Of a stretch of DNA of 64,000 nt, positions 13,928 to 25,939 are shown one piece after another. The translations under genes and the position numbers were made by a program. Where the stretch lies: NCBI RefSeq assembly GCF_019925205.1, contig NC_083560.1:128313062-128377061 (forward strand). Direction: 5' to 3'. Source of the stretch: Metopolophium dirhodum. Taxonomy: Eukaryota; Arthropoda; Insecta; Hemiptera; Aphididae. Position 1 is the stretch's first letter, and every line of letters begins with the position of its first letter. The notes below the pieces were generated by a model, which was not told the DNA's origin, made no database searches, and worked only from the letters and a program-made list of their open reading frames with translations.

Positions 13928-16530
13928 GTGAATTCAAGTTGACATAATATTGTCATTGGATAACTAAGCAATATTTATTTTAATACAAATAACAGTTAAA
14001 AATTATTAGATGAAATTTCGGATAAAATTGATTTCTATATACACGGCCCGCGGCCGCATAAAGTATCTCGTGTATACACTTTCATAGATAAATAAAAAAA
14101 AATTGAAAATATCGAACTAGGTTACTGTAAATAAAATAGCAATATTTTTTCTCGCTGACATACCTACAACGGAGTGAAAAACTCAAACTTTCCAATTGCA
14201 GAGAGTATATTATTAGTTTCCACTATTTTTCACAAGCATCTAGGGAGAGAAAATGCTTAATGGCCTTGTGATATTATCATATTTTTACCATCGTATCACT
14301 TACCTTCTCATACATTTATTATTATTGCTAATTGAGATTAATAATTCTACAAATTTTCGATTATTACTACCTACGACCTATATTTTATTTCATTTAATTT
14401 TAATTTTTTTTCTAGAATAATGACCAAAATGAAATAGTATAATAATATTAATCTAATATTCATCAGATGAATAAAAATTGAATAATTTTTTAACTGAAAA
14501 CTTATTTGTATAATTATTTTATGAATTATGAATGTATATTATTGTGTGTTTGTAATATTATTATTGATTAATTAACAATTATTTGTATGGACTTTGAATG
14601 ATTGTTTATATTTATATTTTATTATTGTAAATTTAAATGTTAGGGTAAATCTCACGAGTTTCACCGATTCTATTCTCATGCTACTAAAAAAATAAAAATA
14701 AAAATCCAAATAGAATATTATAATAAACACTTGAATAATACCTTCCTGTATTCAGTAGCCATCCAATAGCATTAATCATCAATTGGGCTAGGTTCATGCC
14801 CTAAAAAATCTTAAAATATGTTATTAGCATATGCATGAAAAAAAATAAAATTATAGTATTGAATAAAACCTTATTATTTTAATATATAGATAATATTCTC
14901 AAAATTATAAATTGTAATTTACAATAAAAATCTTGTATATTAACAAAAAATCAATTTTCTTTTCTGATTTATTTTCTTCTTACATCGAGTTTTAAAGAAT
15001 CACACGTGTAGTGTACGTGATAAGTAACAATGTGAGTGATTGGCGAAGAAAACCAACACTAATTTTAAAATATTTATTTTCTTTAAATCGTTATACTAAT
15101 ATCTCAGGTCCAGGAAATCTATTTAAAATCAGGTGTATTTTTATTAAATTATAAACATACCTATTTATATAATAAAAATGTATTTAATTGTTTTATCTAA
15201 AATGGCCAAAATTACTCAAACGGTATACTCTAGGCATGCAGTGTATCTGTGTATCTATACACTTGACATATAGGTATCTGATCATACAGTCACAATTTTT
15301 CATAATATACTATAACATTGTATTATACATCTAGAAAATCGATTTTGGGGGAAAGTGTGGGTACTACACCTACGTGGGAATATTGCATCATGATAATATT
15401 ATAATAATGATGGTGCGTACCTATGTAATTTTCACCAAAAATAGTCAAAAACAAAATAAAATAATATAATAATTTGCACATCATCTGAAAATTATTTTTG
15501 GTAGTGTGTGTCACATAAAACTAGATAAAAAGACATTATATAATCTACTCAATATTTTACTTACAAAAATTGTAATTTGCACCGCTTTAAAATAATCAAT
15601 AATAATATTTTAAAACTTATACATATATATTTTATTTTATTGTACTTTATTTATCAACCGCGTTAATTTTAAAGGGATCGCACACGTATTTTTCATAAGT
15701 TTTAGACCAATAAGAAGTGGAAAATTACACGTCATACTTCGGAATGCCCGATTTTAATATATTTTACATGTATGAACTCTTTGACAAAAGATCTAAGCTT
15801 TTACGAAGTCAATTTTAAATTTTGAAGGCCCTTAAAATTCAGGTATTTTTTTAAAAAATTCCTGAGAAATAACCGCATAACATTTGTATTTATTTTTGGC
15901 ACATCTGATTTTAAATCAAAAAAGTGATTCCTAAAGAGCATAGTCTAGGAGCATACAAATTCAATCGTTTTTTTGAAATAACAATCAAACTTCAGGAAGT
16001 TTGCTTAGTTTACTACCGCTTTTAGCAGTTTTTACAGTTATGCAAACAAGAATATATTTCATTTTTCGCGAAGTATTGACATGTGCTTGCGGGTGCGAGA
16101 GTCGCATCCGGAATTCTGGCGGCAGTTGCGATTCTCGGAATCACACACTAATGTTCATTTACTACTCACACATACACATAGCCCAAATGTTCATGTCATG
16201 TTAATTGCCTAAATATTACTCATTAAAAAATGATACGCTGGACCACCGTTTTAATAGATACAGTTCAAGAACAATATTAAATGTTACATCAAGCAAAATA
16301 AAAAATGTAAGTTAATTGAAATTGAAGGTTAACGTATATACTATATACTTTGTACTCATGAATGAGTATTATAACAGTGAATAATATTATATGAAAAAAT
16401 CAGAAATATTAAGATTCATTGTCCAATTTTTCAATTTTCCATGTGATTAATAGTCCATGTTATTTGTTCACAGTTTATGTGATAAGCCTGGTAAATTTAT
16501 TGGATAATTTCCAATAATTTATATTGAATG

Positions 16531-16692
16531 TGTGGTGCAGATAACATATTATGCCATTTTGTTTTCTGTTGTAGCGCAGATTACCAAAATTAATATTTAG
16601 ATGTGGTGCAAATTACATGTTGATTTTTAATATTTTGGCGTAGATTATACAATATTTGCACTTAAACGTACCTATTGGCGACACAAATTACA
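16531..16692 (+). repeat. Degenerate short tandem repeat (GTGGTGCAAATTAC type)
   Basis: Five related words lie at irregular 30-42 bp spacing: TGTGGTGCAGATAAC (16531), TGTAGCGCAGATTAC (about 16569), TGTGGTGCAAATTAC (16603), TTGGCGTAGATTAT (about 16635) and TTGGCGACACAAATTAC (about 16676). The pattern suggests an old tandem array or a clustered binding-site-like motif. No family is recognised. Confidence 0.45.
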
Positions 16693-17699
16693 AATGCTAA
16701 AATGTGAGCAAATATCAATATTTCGCCCTATTGATAGGTTTATGTTGATCGTTATCGTATAATATGTTTTGATTTAAAATCGGACGTTTTAATTAGCCGT
16801 TTTCAATTCTTACAACTATTATAGGTACCTACAGTAGTACAGCTAATATAATAACCATTTCAGTTTTACTCACAACACACAAAATTATTAACGCTTGATA
16901 TTTCACTTACATAATATTATTTTAAGTTCGATTTATTTGCACAGACAGCAGCTTATGCAAATGCACATAAACGAAGAACTGATATGTTATACTGTATACC
17001 GACTGCCTGCGGCTATAAGTCCTCATAGACAGAAATTTTCTGAGAGCTATAGTTTCTTTGAAAATAAACCACCCGAGGAACTGATTCGTCATGTCGAATT
17101 ATTCATCAGTTTACATTCAACCCTCGTAGAAATTTAAAGTTTACAAGTGTTTGATGTACATACATAATATATTATGCATAATATGAAAATATGGTTTGAT
17201 AACCGTAGTCCGATGTTAAACAGCCATATAATATGTACGTTGTGCGACTTTTTGATGCATATTTGAGTATTTCATAAGTATTTGTACGAATTAAAGGAAT
17301 AAACGAGTGATTTTATAAATACATACATGACGTTTAAGTGTTTAACAATGTCTCATTCATAAGATCATTCCACAGATATACCTAACTGTAAGTCCGTAAA
17401 TAAAATAATATATATGTCTATAATATATTTCAAAATTTGTACAATGATGTGTGTGTTTTTTTGTGAATGGAGGACGTACATTTCTAGTATGGAAAAAATT
17501 CTCTAATCATCAAGTTGTATGGCTTTTTCTGGTAACAGATTGGATATAGTTAGTACTTTAGAGTGGTCAGAATTGAAAATTCTCAGTTTGTACTTTTTAA
17601 AGTTAACGGGAAAAAAATAAAAACATTCGTATTTATCTACCTATTATTACTTATAACATTATTAATATAATTTAAAATATCCTACACATAGGCTGACAT

Positions 17700-17800
17700 A
17701 CCTATAGAATCGCTTACAATGATGTATCATTGAATTCAAATTTAACAGATTCATTACAGTGACCCATTCAACACTTATTGTATGTCACAATGGTACCCAC
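17700..17800 (-). repeat. Short dispersed repeat R2, copy 1
   Basis: Contains ATCATTGAATTCAAATTTAA followed by ATTACAGTGACCCA. The same words recur at 32570-32680 and, on the opposite strand, at 47460-47545, where they form the start of the R1 copy. R2 is therefore probably a fragment of the R1 family in opposite orientation. Confidence 0.5.
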
Positions 17801-20540
17801 TTTTCCATATTTTTATTGGCATTCTATATTATACATCAGCAATTACCTAATTAATATATTATTATTATTACAAACAATATATCTAAGGTGTTATATTGTT
17901 ATATTTTAAGACTGTTGATTGATATTGGACATATTTAAAAAAAATATATATTTATGCAATGTCCATATATCACATTTGGTGGCGAAATAATACATTTACA
18001 TTTAATCATTTCACTAAATTTCGATGATTATTCGTCGTTAGTTGGACATCTGCAAAATAGAGTTTGATAAACAAATCAAAAATTTGTTTACCTTATGGCC
18101 AATTATCACTGTTTTGTGACTACGTCACAATAATGGATTTAAAAAGGAGAAAATGTCCTTTATGTAATTATTTGTATTTTAATATAGGATTAGAGGTAAA
18201 ACCGAAAGAAATCAGACACCTAAAACTCGATCATCTAATTACAATAGTGTACGTAACATTATTTACCATTCCAGAGTTAGGTTACTCGATCGATACACAA
18301 ATACGCAATAAGACAACTAAGCTATTGAAATCACGAACTGAGGGTGGATCGTTCTAAAATAATTTCTCCTAACATTAAAACACAACCTATTGGTTACCCG
18401 TTACATATTGCGTTTAATTTATTTTATGTCAACTCATGTCTTTACAGAATTTATTTAAATCTATATAATGCTATTAAACGCAACATAAATGAAACTAAAT
18501 AACCTCAATTCATGTTTATTCGGGTTTTTGGTTTTATATGTTCAGTAAATTCCAGTTAGCTCGGGTTGTCGTTTGTTCAACGGACAAAATAATTTAGTTA
18601 TTTAAAATTATTATCAGATTAATGAAAATTATGAACAACAAACACTGAACAGTAAGTACAGACACTGTCACTGTTGTTATGTAATATTAGTAATTAATTA
18701 TTATTGCTACTACCAGCTATACCTATCTATATAATACGTTGGATAACTATATAAGAACCAAACACAAATGCTATACATAATATAATCTAAAATTCACATT
18801 ATATGAATAACCCATACCAAAACAATTAAATATAAAAACTGAAATAATTGTAAAAGTCATAAAAAATATTAATTACATTATAATAAACAAAATATTATTT
18901 TATTGAACGTAATTTTCATATATTTTTACATTATTACACATTCTATTATCATTCGAAATTTTACTTAAAATGTTAAGTACATTTTACTAATAAAAACGTA
19001 AACGTTTAGGTAGGTTATTTACTATACATTTTTTTCTGATTACTTTCCAAATTATACTAAATATAATTTACAGATATATTTATTAGATATAAATAAACAC
19101 GTTGACGTAATAAAAAAAATATCATTATACAACCAACATTTTACGTGTAAGTACATTGTCGGTATTTGCAATATGTACAGGAACAACTCTCTCTTTTATC
19201 CTTCAAGTTTTGTCTGAAAAGTTCTATCCTCAATACCAGATACCCGACTTATTATAGTAATAGGTACTTTAAAAATAATGAAATTAGGTAATCAATTATC
19301 ATATTGTTTAGCTGTTAGGTAGTATAATAATATTCTGCAGATAGTTTCACAGTGAAACTAATGGTTTTACCTTTTTCATTTACAATGAAGTGAGAGTTGT
19401 TTTGTTTTCGGTTTACAATTTTTTGATTATGTACCTATGTACCTATTCAAAAAACCCTTATAACGTTTTGTGTGAGAATTTTTGAATTTTTGAATTGAAT
19501 ACAGTACACTTACCCTCTAGAGAAATAATTGTATGAACTACCTCGGTATAGTTTTTCAGATGGTTTCGAAAAAAACAATGAATCAATAATACCAATTATG
19601 AAGGATTGATGTGATTAAGAATTTAATCATTCTTCTATAAGAAATATAAGCTCGACGATCACTCCTTTCTTACATCCAATCAAATTATTTGTCATGCATT
19701 ATTTTTTTAAGTTCGATTGATCGGGTAATCTTCAGTTCACGTTACCTGCAGCTATTCGAGTTTGATTAATTTTGGTGTATTTTGATCACTCGGGGAAGGG
19801 TTTTTGAAACTAGAACGTTGATGAATTTCCACTTTACGGGTATATTAAGATTTGCGCGTTATTTCGAGCGTAGAGCGTTTAATGTTGTTTATAGTTTATA
19901 TACTTAAGTAGTATTTTTTTATTACGCAGCTGTTAAATAAAAAAACAAAACAAAAAAATCCTCTTGTGTTGTTCGTTCAACCAAACTGCCAAGTAAGAAT
20001 TCTCTAAACAAACGAATCGGATTTTTAATCGCAATTCTGAATAAGTTATATTTTCCTGTTTTTAACTAAATTAAATATGTTATCACAAACGTTTAACATT
20101 TTGCTGAAACATTTTTAACTCGTCCAAAAACAGCTGGTTGTTTTTACCGTCCATTATCGGTTTAATGGTTTAAGTTCGTGTGTTTTTAGATTAATTCATT
20201 AGGTATGTGTATATGCAAATAACCGAATTTATTGTTATATATAATATTCTATCGCCCATCGAAATGGAATTGAACTCTGTTTGTAGATTTTATCGGATTA
20301 CAGTTTGCACGATGATTCTCTCACAATGTTTTCGCATACAATTTTAAAAAAGACCGTTTAACATAATAAACTCATCTACATAGACGAAACACATCGTGAC
20401 GATATAACAGGGCGGGAGGATTCATGTATAGGTAATTAATATATATGAAATTATAATAATTATATACCTGTATAGTGTGCACTTTTAAAAAAATAGTTGA
20501 ACATGAACGGTGAAAACGAAATGGCTGAAAGGGCAGCAGC

Positions 20541-20571
20541 TGTAATAATAATAATAATAATAATAATAATG
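20541..20571. repeat. (AAT)n microsatellite
   Basis: About ten consecutive AAT units, followed by GATTGCCC. Confidence 0.9.
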
Positions 20572-22029
20572 ATTGCCCATGTCAGAATAACGAAATATTA
20601 ACCGGGGCCAACGATATAATACGGAATCGGCTAAAGGGTCATTCTCTATTTTTAATACCGCGTTAATGGGTGTACGACCACGACTATTCGAGACTCGGTA
20701 TTCCTGACTGACGGCGGCGGCAGCGGTGTGCGAGTGTGTGTGCACGCGTGCCGAAAACGATGCATTTATACTAGCAGCCCGATACTTTTGGAAATGTTTT
20801 TTAATATTGTTTTAATTATTTTTATATTTTATAAAAAAATATTGTATTTATATAGATATCGATCCAGAGCCAAGCGCCATGAAACAGAACAAATTGTAGG
20901 TATTATAATTTATAATATGTGCGCATATTGTATGTATATAGGTGTAGGTACCGGGGTTTGCAAACTTTATGATAACTTTATGATTATAACGTTATATTTG
21001 ACCAAAAACGATTGCAATTTGTTAACGTAATTATAACAGAAAACGATGATCAAAAATAATTAAACACAGCAAAACAAAACATAACGCAAAACGTAATTAA
21101 TAGAATATCATTGAACGAAAAATAACGCAAAACGAAATGATTAAAAATATATTTACCTATTTAAAAGTTATATTGGTCTCGTAGAAATATTTATTTCATG
21201 CATACGGATATTAGAAATAATTATATTATATTCCGTATCCGGGCCATTACCTGCCCGCATTAGTTATTAACTTATTATTGATAAATTTAATAGGAATTAA
21301 CATTATTTTAAATAACGATGAACGCAACACTTATAATATAACGTTTTAATTCTGAACAACGATAAACTCAAAAATTGTATAATGTTTTAATTGTAAATAA
21401 CATAAAACGGAATTTTTTTCGAATGCAAGCCCTGATAGGTATCTTTATTATTCAATTACCTAAGTAGTGAATTACGTATGCGTGTAAGTAAAATTGTATA
21501 CTTGTTTTAAATAATTAATTTAGTTTCAATTTACATATACTTACCTTTCTATCTGGTTTTAAAATGAAAACTATTATAATATGAGGGTTAATAAATATTA
21601 TTATGCTATGACAATATTATAGTTAATTAGTAAATTAGATACCTCTACTAATGACAGTAATGACAAACTGGGACCACTGTCCTTAGTAAAAAATAAACTT
21701 AAAGTTTGCTTCAGAATTCTACAGAATATGTTTTTATATGATTCTACTTCATATTTGAATATTTAATATCATTAATATGTGTAGTGTAATTTCCGTGATA
21801 ATACATAACAATAAAATGATTCACAAGTCTATTATAAAATTAATATCCTAAAATAAATAAATACCGTATAGTTATTCGTTATACTTATAGTAGTTTGAAC
21901 ACCAAATTGTTATTATACCATTTAAGGTGCATTTTGTAGCGTTGGTAACTTTTTTTTCAAATGAGAACCATATTGTAGATTTAAATAGTCTTACAATTAT
22001 TTAGTAATACATAAAAAAAGTAAAAAAAA

Positions 22030-23255
22030 GGGGGAAAGTAGGTAACCGCTCTGCTGTAAAGTAACGTAACGATGAGTGTACCTCGTCATTAATTAAGTCA
22101 CTGTAATGTATAATAATATGTTATATTTGAATCAAAATAAATGATAAATCATTGCATACAAAATACGATTCTGAACGAAAACCTATATTATAACACTAAT
22201 TACTATATTTTATTATATATTTATATTTATGTATTATATACATTTTTTTTACAAATCAATAATTGCATTTAATTATTATTGTAATTTGTAGTATATTATA
22301 TTTGTATCATATTATACACCTATTAATGTTATTAATACTTTTTATTCAACAGTGAACATCTACTTAACGTAGAACGGTGTGAATTGGTTCGTGGTATAAA
22401 TAGGCAATAGCATAAAATGAATCTAAATTGTTTGAAATGTCATTGTATACTGTGTAGAGTGTAGACTGTAGATATATAAAATGCCAAAATAATTCGCAAA
22501 AAGTTCCGACAACATCATCGATACCACAAATATATATAAAATATACCAACAAACGTATAAAAGTTTCAAATCCTCACGAAAAATATTTTTGAATAGGTAA
22601 CAACAAAATAACTATAATCGTTATTTTTCGTTAGAATATTTAATACCATATAAAATTAAACTGAACATGATGGCTATAAAAAGAATCCGCCTTATATATT
22701 ATTTAGATTTTTAGTTCCAACATGAAATACTTATGAGGAATCTCATACCTATTAAGTTTTCAAGTTTTTTGACCTAGCAAAAACATTTTCAATCAATATT
22801 TATTTAAAACAATTTAAAATGTCAAAGTCAATAATTAGGTAAGTAACTAAAAAAAGTCAAAATATTTTAAAGTAATACACTTATACCAAGTAGGTATATA
22901 AAATGCTAATATAAACATTTAGGCGAAAATTTAAAGTATCTACCTACGTCTATTTATTTTTTAAATTATACGATAAAATAAGAAAATCTATTTTTTCGAA
23001 GACTAGTTTTGCGTGACCATTCCTGTTGTCCTCTTAGTTCGTTTTTCCGATTATTTGGTAATTATTGTGAATTTTCAACACTTACCTCCTAAACGTACCA
23101 TTTAGTTTCACTTTTTCACCAGAAAAAATATTCAAGTTGAAAACCAAATAAATTTTACTTTATAAAACGTGTAGACCAACACACACACACACACACAAAC
23201 CACACATTGTAAAATCAATACAATTATCGTTCCGACCAGAATCAATCTAAAACCA
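22030..23255 (+). repeat. Dispersed repeat family R1, copy B
   Basis: Starts near GTAGGTAACCGCTCTGCTGTA and GTCACTGTAATG, passes through the family landmarks (ATCGTTATTTTTCGTT, TATGAGGAATCTCATAC, GCTAATATAAACATTTAGG, GTTTTGCGTGACC) and ends near 23255 with TTGTAAAATCAATACAATTATCGTTCC-like sequence and TCAATCTAAAA. It contains an (AC)n run at 23179-23198. It is non-coding and colinear with copy C at 47440-48515. Confidence 0.6.
23179..23198. repeat. (AC)n microsatellite
   Basis: About ten AC units inside repeat R1 copy B. The corresponding position in copies A and C also has CACAC-rich sequence, so the microsatellite appears to have grown from a family feature. Confidence 0.85.
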
Positions 23256-24119
23256 GTTTTTACAATAATCGTATCCTCACTGAAGTAAAACAGAACAATT
23301 CTTATTAAATAGTTTAAAAACCAAAGTATTTTGAATATGGGTATTAAAGAGGTTTTAAACATATAGGTAGGTACTCGGAAATTGCCAAAATCAGAATTTG
23401 AATAAATAAACCATTTTAATGAGTATAACAGAGGGCGAGCATGCTTGGTTTATCACCATATCTATTATAAAGTTTTGACGTGATATTTTTAATAATTAAT
23501 GTTATGCTAAAATATTGCCGCGGCATACGTTTATAATAATAATAATGATAATAGTATGTTATATCGAAATTATTTTACGACGTGAATCTTTAAACCACCT
23601 ATGTATAATTCCGTGTGATTAATTACACCGAAATACGCGTTTTTAGTTGGGTGATTTTATTCGGCGACGTCTGAACACTTAGGGAAACGAAATCTGTTGT
23701 AAGATAGGCAATATGCATATATTACGCCCAGCACATTTCAAAACAAAACGACGCACAAACGACAACAATAATTATAATAATTTCACTATGCGCTGTTTTA
23801 ATAATAATATTATACGATACAAACGACGAGGTATATGTTAGGTTAGGTATTTGTTCTCAAAACAACCACCCAGGTACTGATTTTATTACGGAATACCTAC
23901 TTGCAGCGGCATGAATTATTCACCAAAAATGTAACCACATAATGTATTATAAATATTATACCGTGTTCAATATTCCACGATTAGAGACCATCATAATATT
24001 ATATTATTATTGCCATGTAGTCATAAATTGTTGTACGAGCAAACATCGTTACATATTATTATAATATATAATATATAAGTATAACATATAACCGACAAAC
24101 AACGAAGGTTTATCGTAAA

Positions 24120-24842
24120 ATGTTTTGCTGCAAAATTGCATGTTTAGCGGATGGTTTGGATTCTTTTGGATTTCGCGTTCGAAAAATAAACTTCTGGTTG
24201 TACGCCATTGCCGTTATAGTCAACGCATATAGAGGTATAATAATATTATTGCTATCAATATATTAGTCACTGTAAAATATAATTATGACGTGATTTTAAT
24301 TTTGGCTTTCTCGCGCCGCTAAAATATAACACTATATTATTATTATATTATTATATTATATACGTAGGTAGCGTTGTGTATGTTAATTTTGTAGTTAATG
24401 TCATTATGCAAACACAAATTATATTATATTATCCATTATGATTATGTCAAATTAATTTAAAACATGACACGGTGCGGGTCAATTGATAGAATAATCAAAT
24501 TTGATGTTATTATAATATGCACGTCAACCGTTAAAGTTTTCCTAATTTCAGATTCTTTATCGAATTGACACGTGTAAATAGGACGATTATTTGGACGACG
24601 TCGACTATAATTTGTACTGAATACCAAAACTACGTACCTAAAGGTAGATATTATGAGAAAACTGTATTTACAATTTGAATAGTACTATTATGTGACATTT
24701 TAACTGACATTGGTAATAATATATTATAATATCGCTTTGATCATGTGAATATATAATAGTCCTGAACGTTTAACTATAATATTATTACAGTGATATTAAT
24801 GTTGTTGGGGATATTGTTATTTAAGATTTTAAGCGTGTCAAA
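24120..24842 (+). CDS. First two exons of a putative small membrane protein (partial)
   Basis: An ATG at 24120 in an AAAATG context opens a 38-codon exon that begins MFCCKIACLADGLDSFGF, continues VRKINFWLYAIAVIVNAYR, and stops at an AGAG|GTATAA donor (exon end 24234, one base into a codon). The next exon, 24791-24842, follows a TATTATTACAG acceptor. It restores a Val codon across the junction and reads ILMLLGILLFKILSVS before a GTAAGT donor at 24843 (phase 2). Together they encode a Cys-containing N-terminus followed by two hydrophobic stretches (about residues 24-35 and 39-50), as expected for a small multi-pass membrane protein. Exons this short fall below usual open-frame cut-offs. Exon 3 is not certain: a candidate at 25119 after TTGACAG stays open for about 43 codons but ends in low-complexity sequence. 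I do not recognise the family. The splice phases agree, but chance cannot be excluded. Confidence 0.45.
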
Positions 24843-25720
24843 GTAAGTATAATACGACAATGATGAACGATAATGTTTACGTTATTTAAACAACTGCTGA
24901 AATATAGCTAAAGAGCTTAAAGCGCAAGGCATTAAATTATTTTAGACTTTTGCAGTGTAAAAACCTTCGGCTTTATATAACAAGACTTAACTGTACTAAT
25001 GGGGTTATTATTTGTTGATACCTTAAATTATAGGCAACTAAGGAAACTTCAAATATTGTTTAATCCATTTGAAGAAATCAAATTACTTTATCGAGGTCAA
25101 AATCTATTTTCTTGACAGAAAGTTCTCGTACGGCATTTATTTTCTAAATATAAAACATTGGTTAACCTCGATTTATCATCTTTTCGAAAAAAGTAAATAT
25201 AAGTATAAGTACAGGTACATATATAGTATCAGTTTAATAATATGATTTCTTACTTTGTACTTTTGGACGTCGATGTATTAAAAAAAAGTAGTGCAACTGA
25301 AAATCTAATGATGGATCATAATATTATGATAGATGGTTGGGTCGACATTTATTTATTTAATATATTACTTGGATGGAGAAAACATCATAATTTACAAACT
25401 ATAAATACACTTCACCTACTTTATCGATGAAAAAGTAGGTACCTATAATTATGTTAGTGTAAGACATTCCTTTTGGTATAGATTGTTGTTATTTTTATAA
25501 ATTCAAAAGTCTATAAATCACAAACATGAAATATGGTAATACGAAAAGTGTTTTGTACAATATTTTTGTTTGTTTATTTTATGATAATGATAATAATAAC
25601 CTTACATTATAGATAATATCATATATCCATTGGTGTAATCTAATCACATGTAATAACAATTCAAAAAAATATCCCTTAAATGAATAAACACTATAATTAT
25701 TTAAGAAATCTTCTCTTTTC

Positions 25721-25935
25721 AAACACCTCTTATGGATAAAACACTTTCCTACAAAATACAAACAGCCATAATTCGTCCTGTAATGACTTGCGGAATCAAA
25801 ATTTAAGATCTAACTCTAAAACCGAAATTTATTTCAATCATCCCAAACAATACTCTCATCACAATAACCTAAATATTTCCATCTCACTGTACTAAAATCC
25901 ATTAGCTATTGAACAATGCCGCCCCTACACTATAA
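25721..25935 (+). pseudogene. Non-LTR retrotransposon fragment (post-RT region)
   Basis: The plus-strand reading gives KIQTAIIRPVMTCGIKI, which matches the common insect LINE motif in the region after the reverse transcriptase (Y-x-x-x-IRP-V-x-TYG). It is followed by a degraded stretch containing IIPNNTLIT, corresponding to the usual SNxTLH motif. There are several stops and frame changes, and no other domain is nearby. It is a short relic, distinct from the 9-11 kb copy and on the opposite strand. Confidence 0.5.
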
Positions 25936-25939
25936 ATCA

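Larger units (their letters stand above)
12561..22029. other. Long AT-rich non-coding region
   Basis: About 9.5 kb with no supported gene. Its contents are listed separately: an ATT microsatellite, a degenerate repeat cluster at 16.5 kb, a short dispersed repeat at 17.7 kb and an AAT microsatellite at 20.5 kb. Open frames at 16895-17137 and 18064-18357 start with TTG rather than ATG and have no recognised domain. A GC-richer patch lies at 20640-20770. Confidence 0.55.

Noticed and set aside
16895..17137. 80-codon frame with a moderately protein-like middle
   Set aside because: TTG start, no recognised domain, no splice support beyond one weak CACAG. Could be a relic but evidence is too thin.
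18064..18357. 97-codon frame with CPLC and two His (possible zinc finger)
   Set aside because: The frame starts with TTG. From the first ATG only about 75 codons remain, Cys and His spacing does not fit a standard zinc finger, and no splice sites or neighbours support it.
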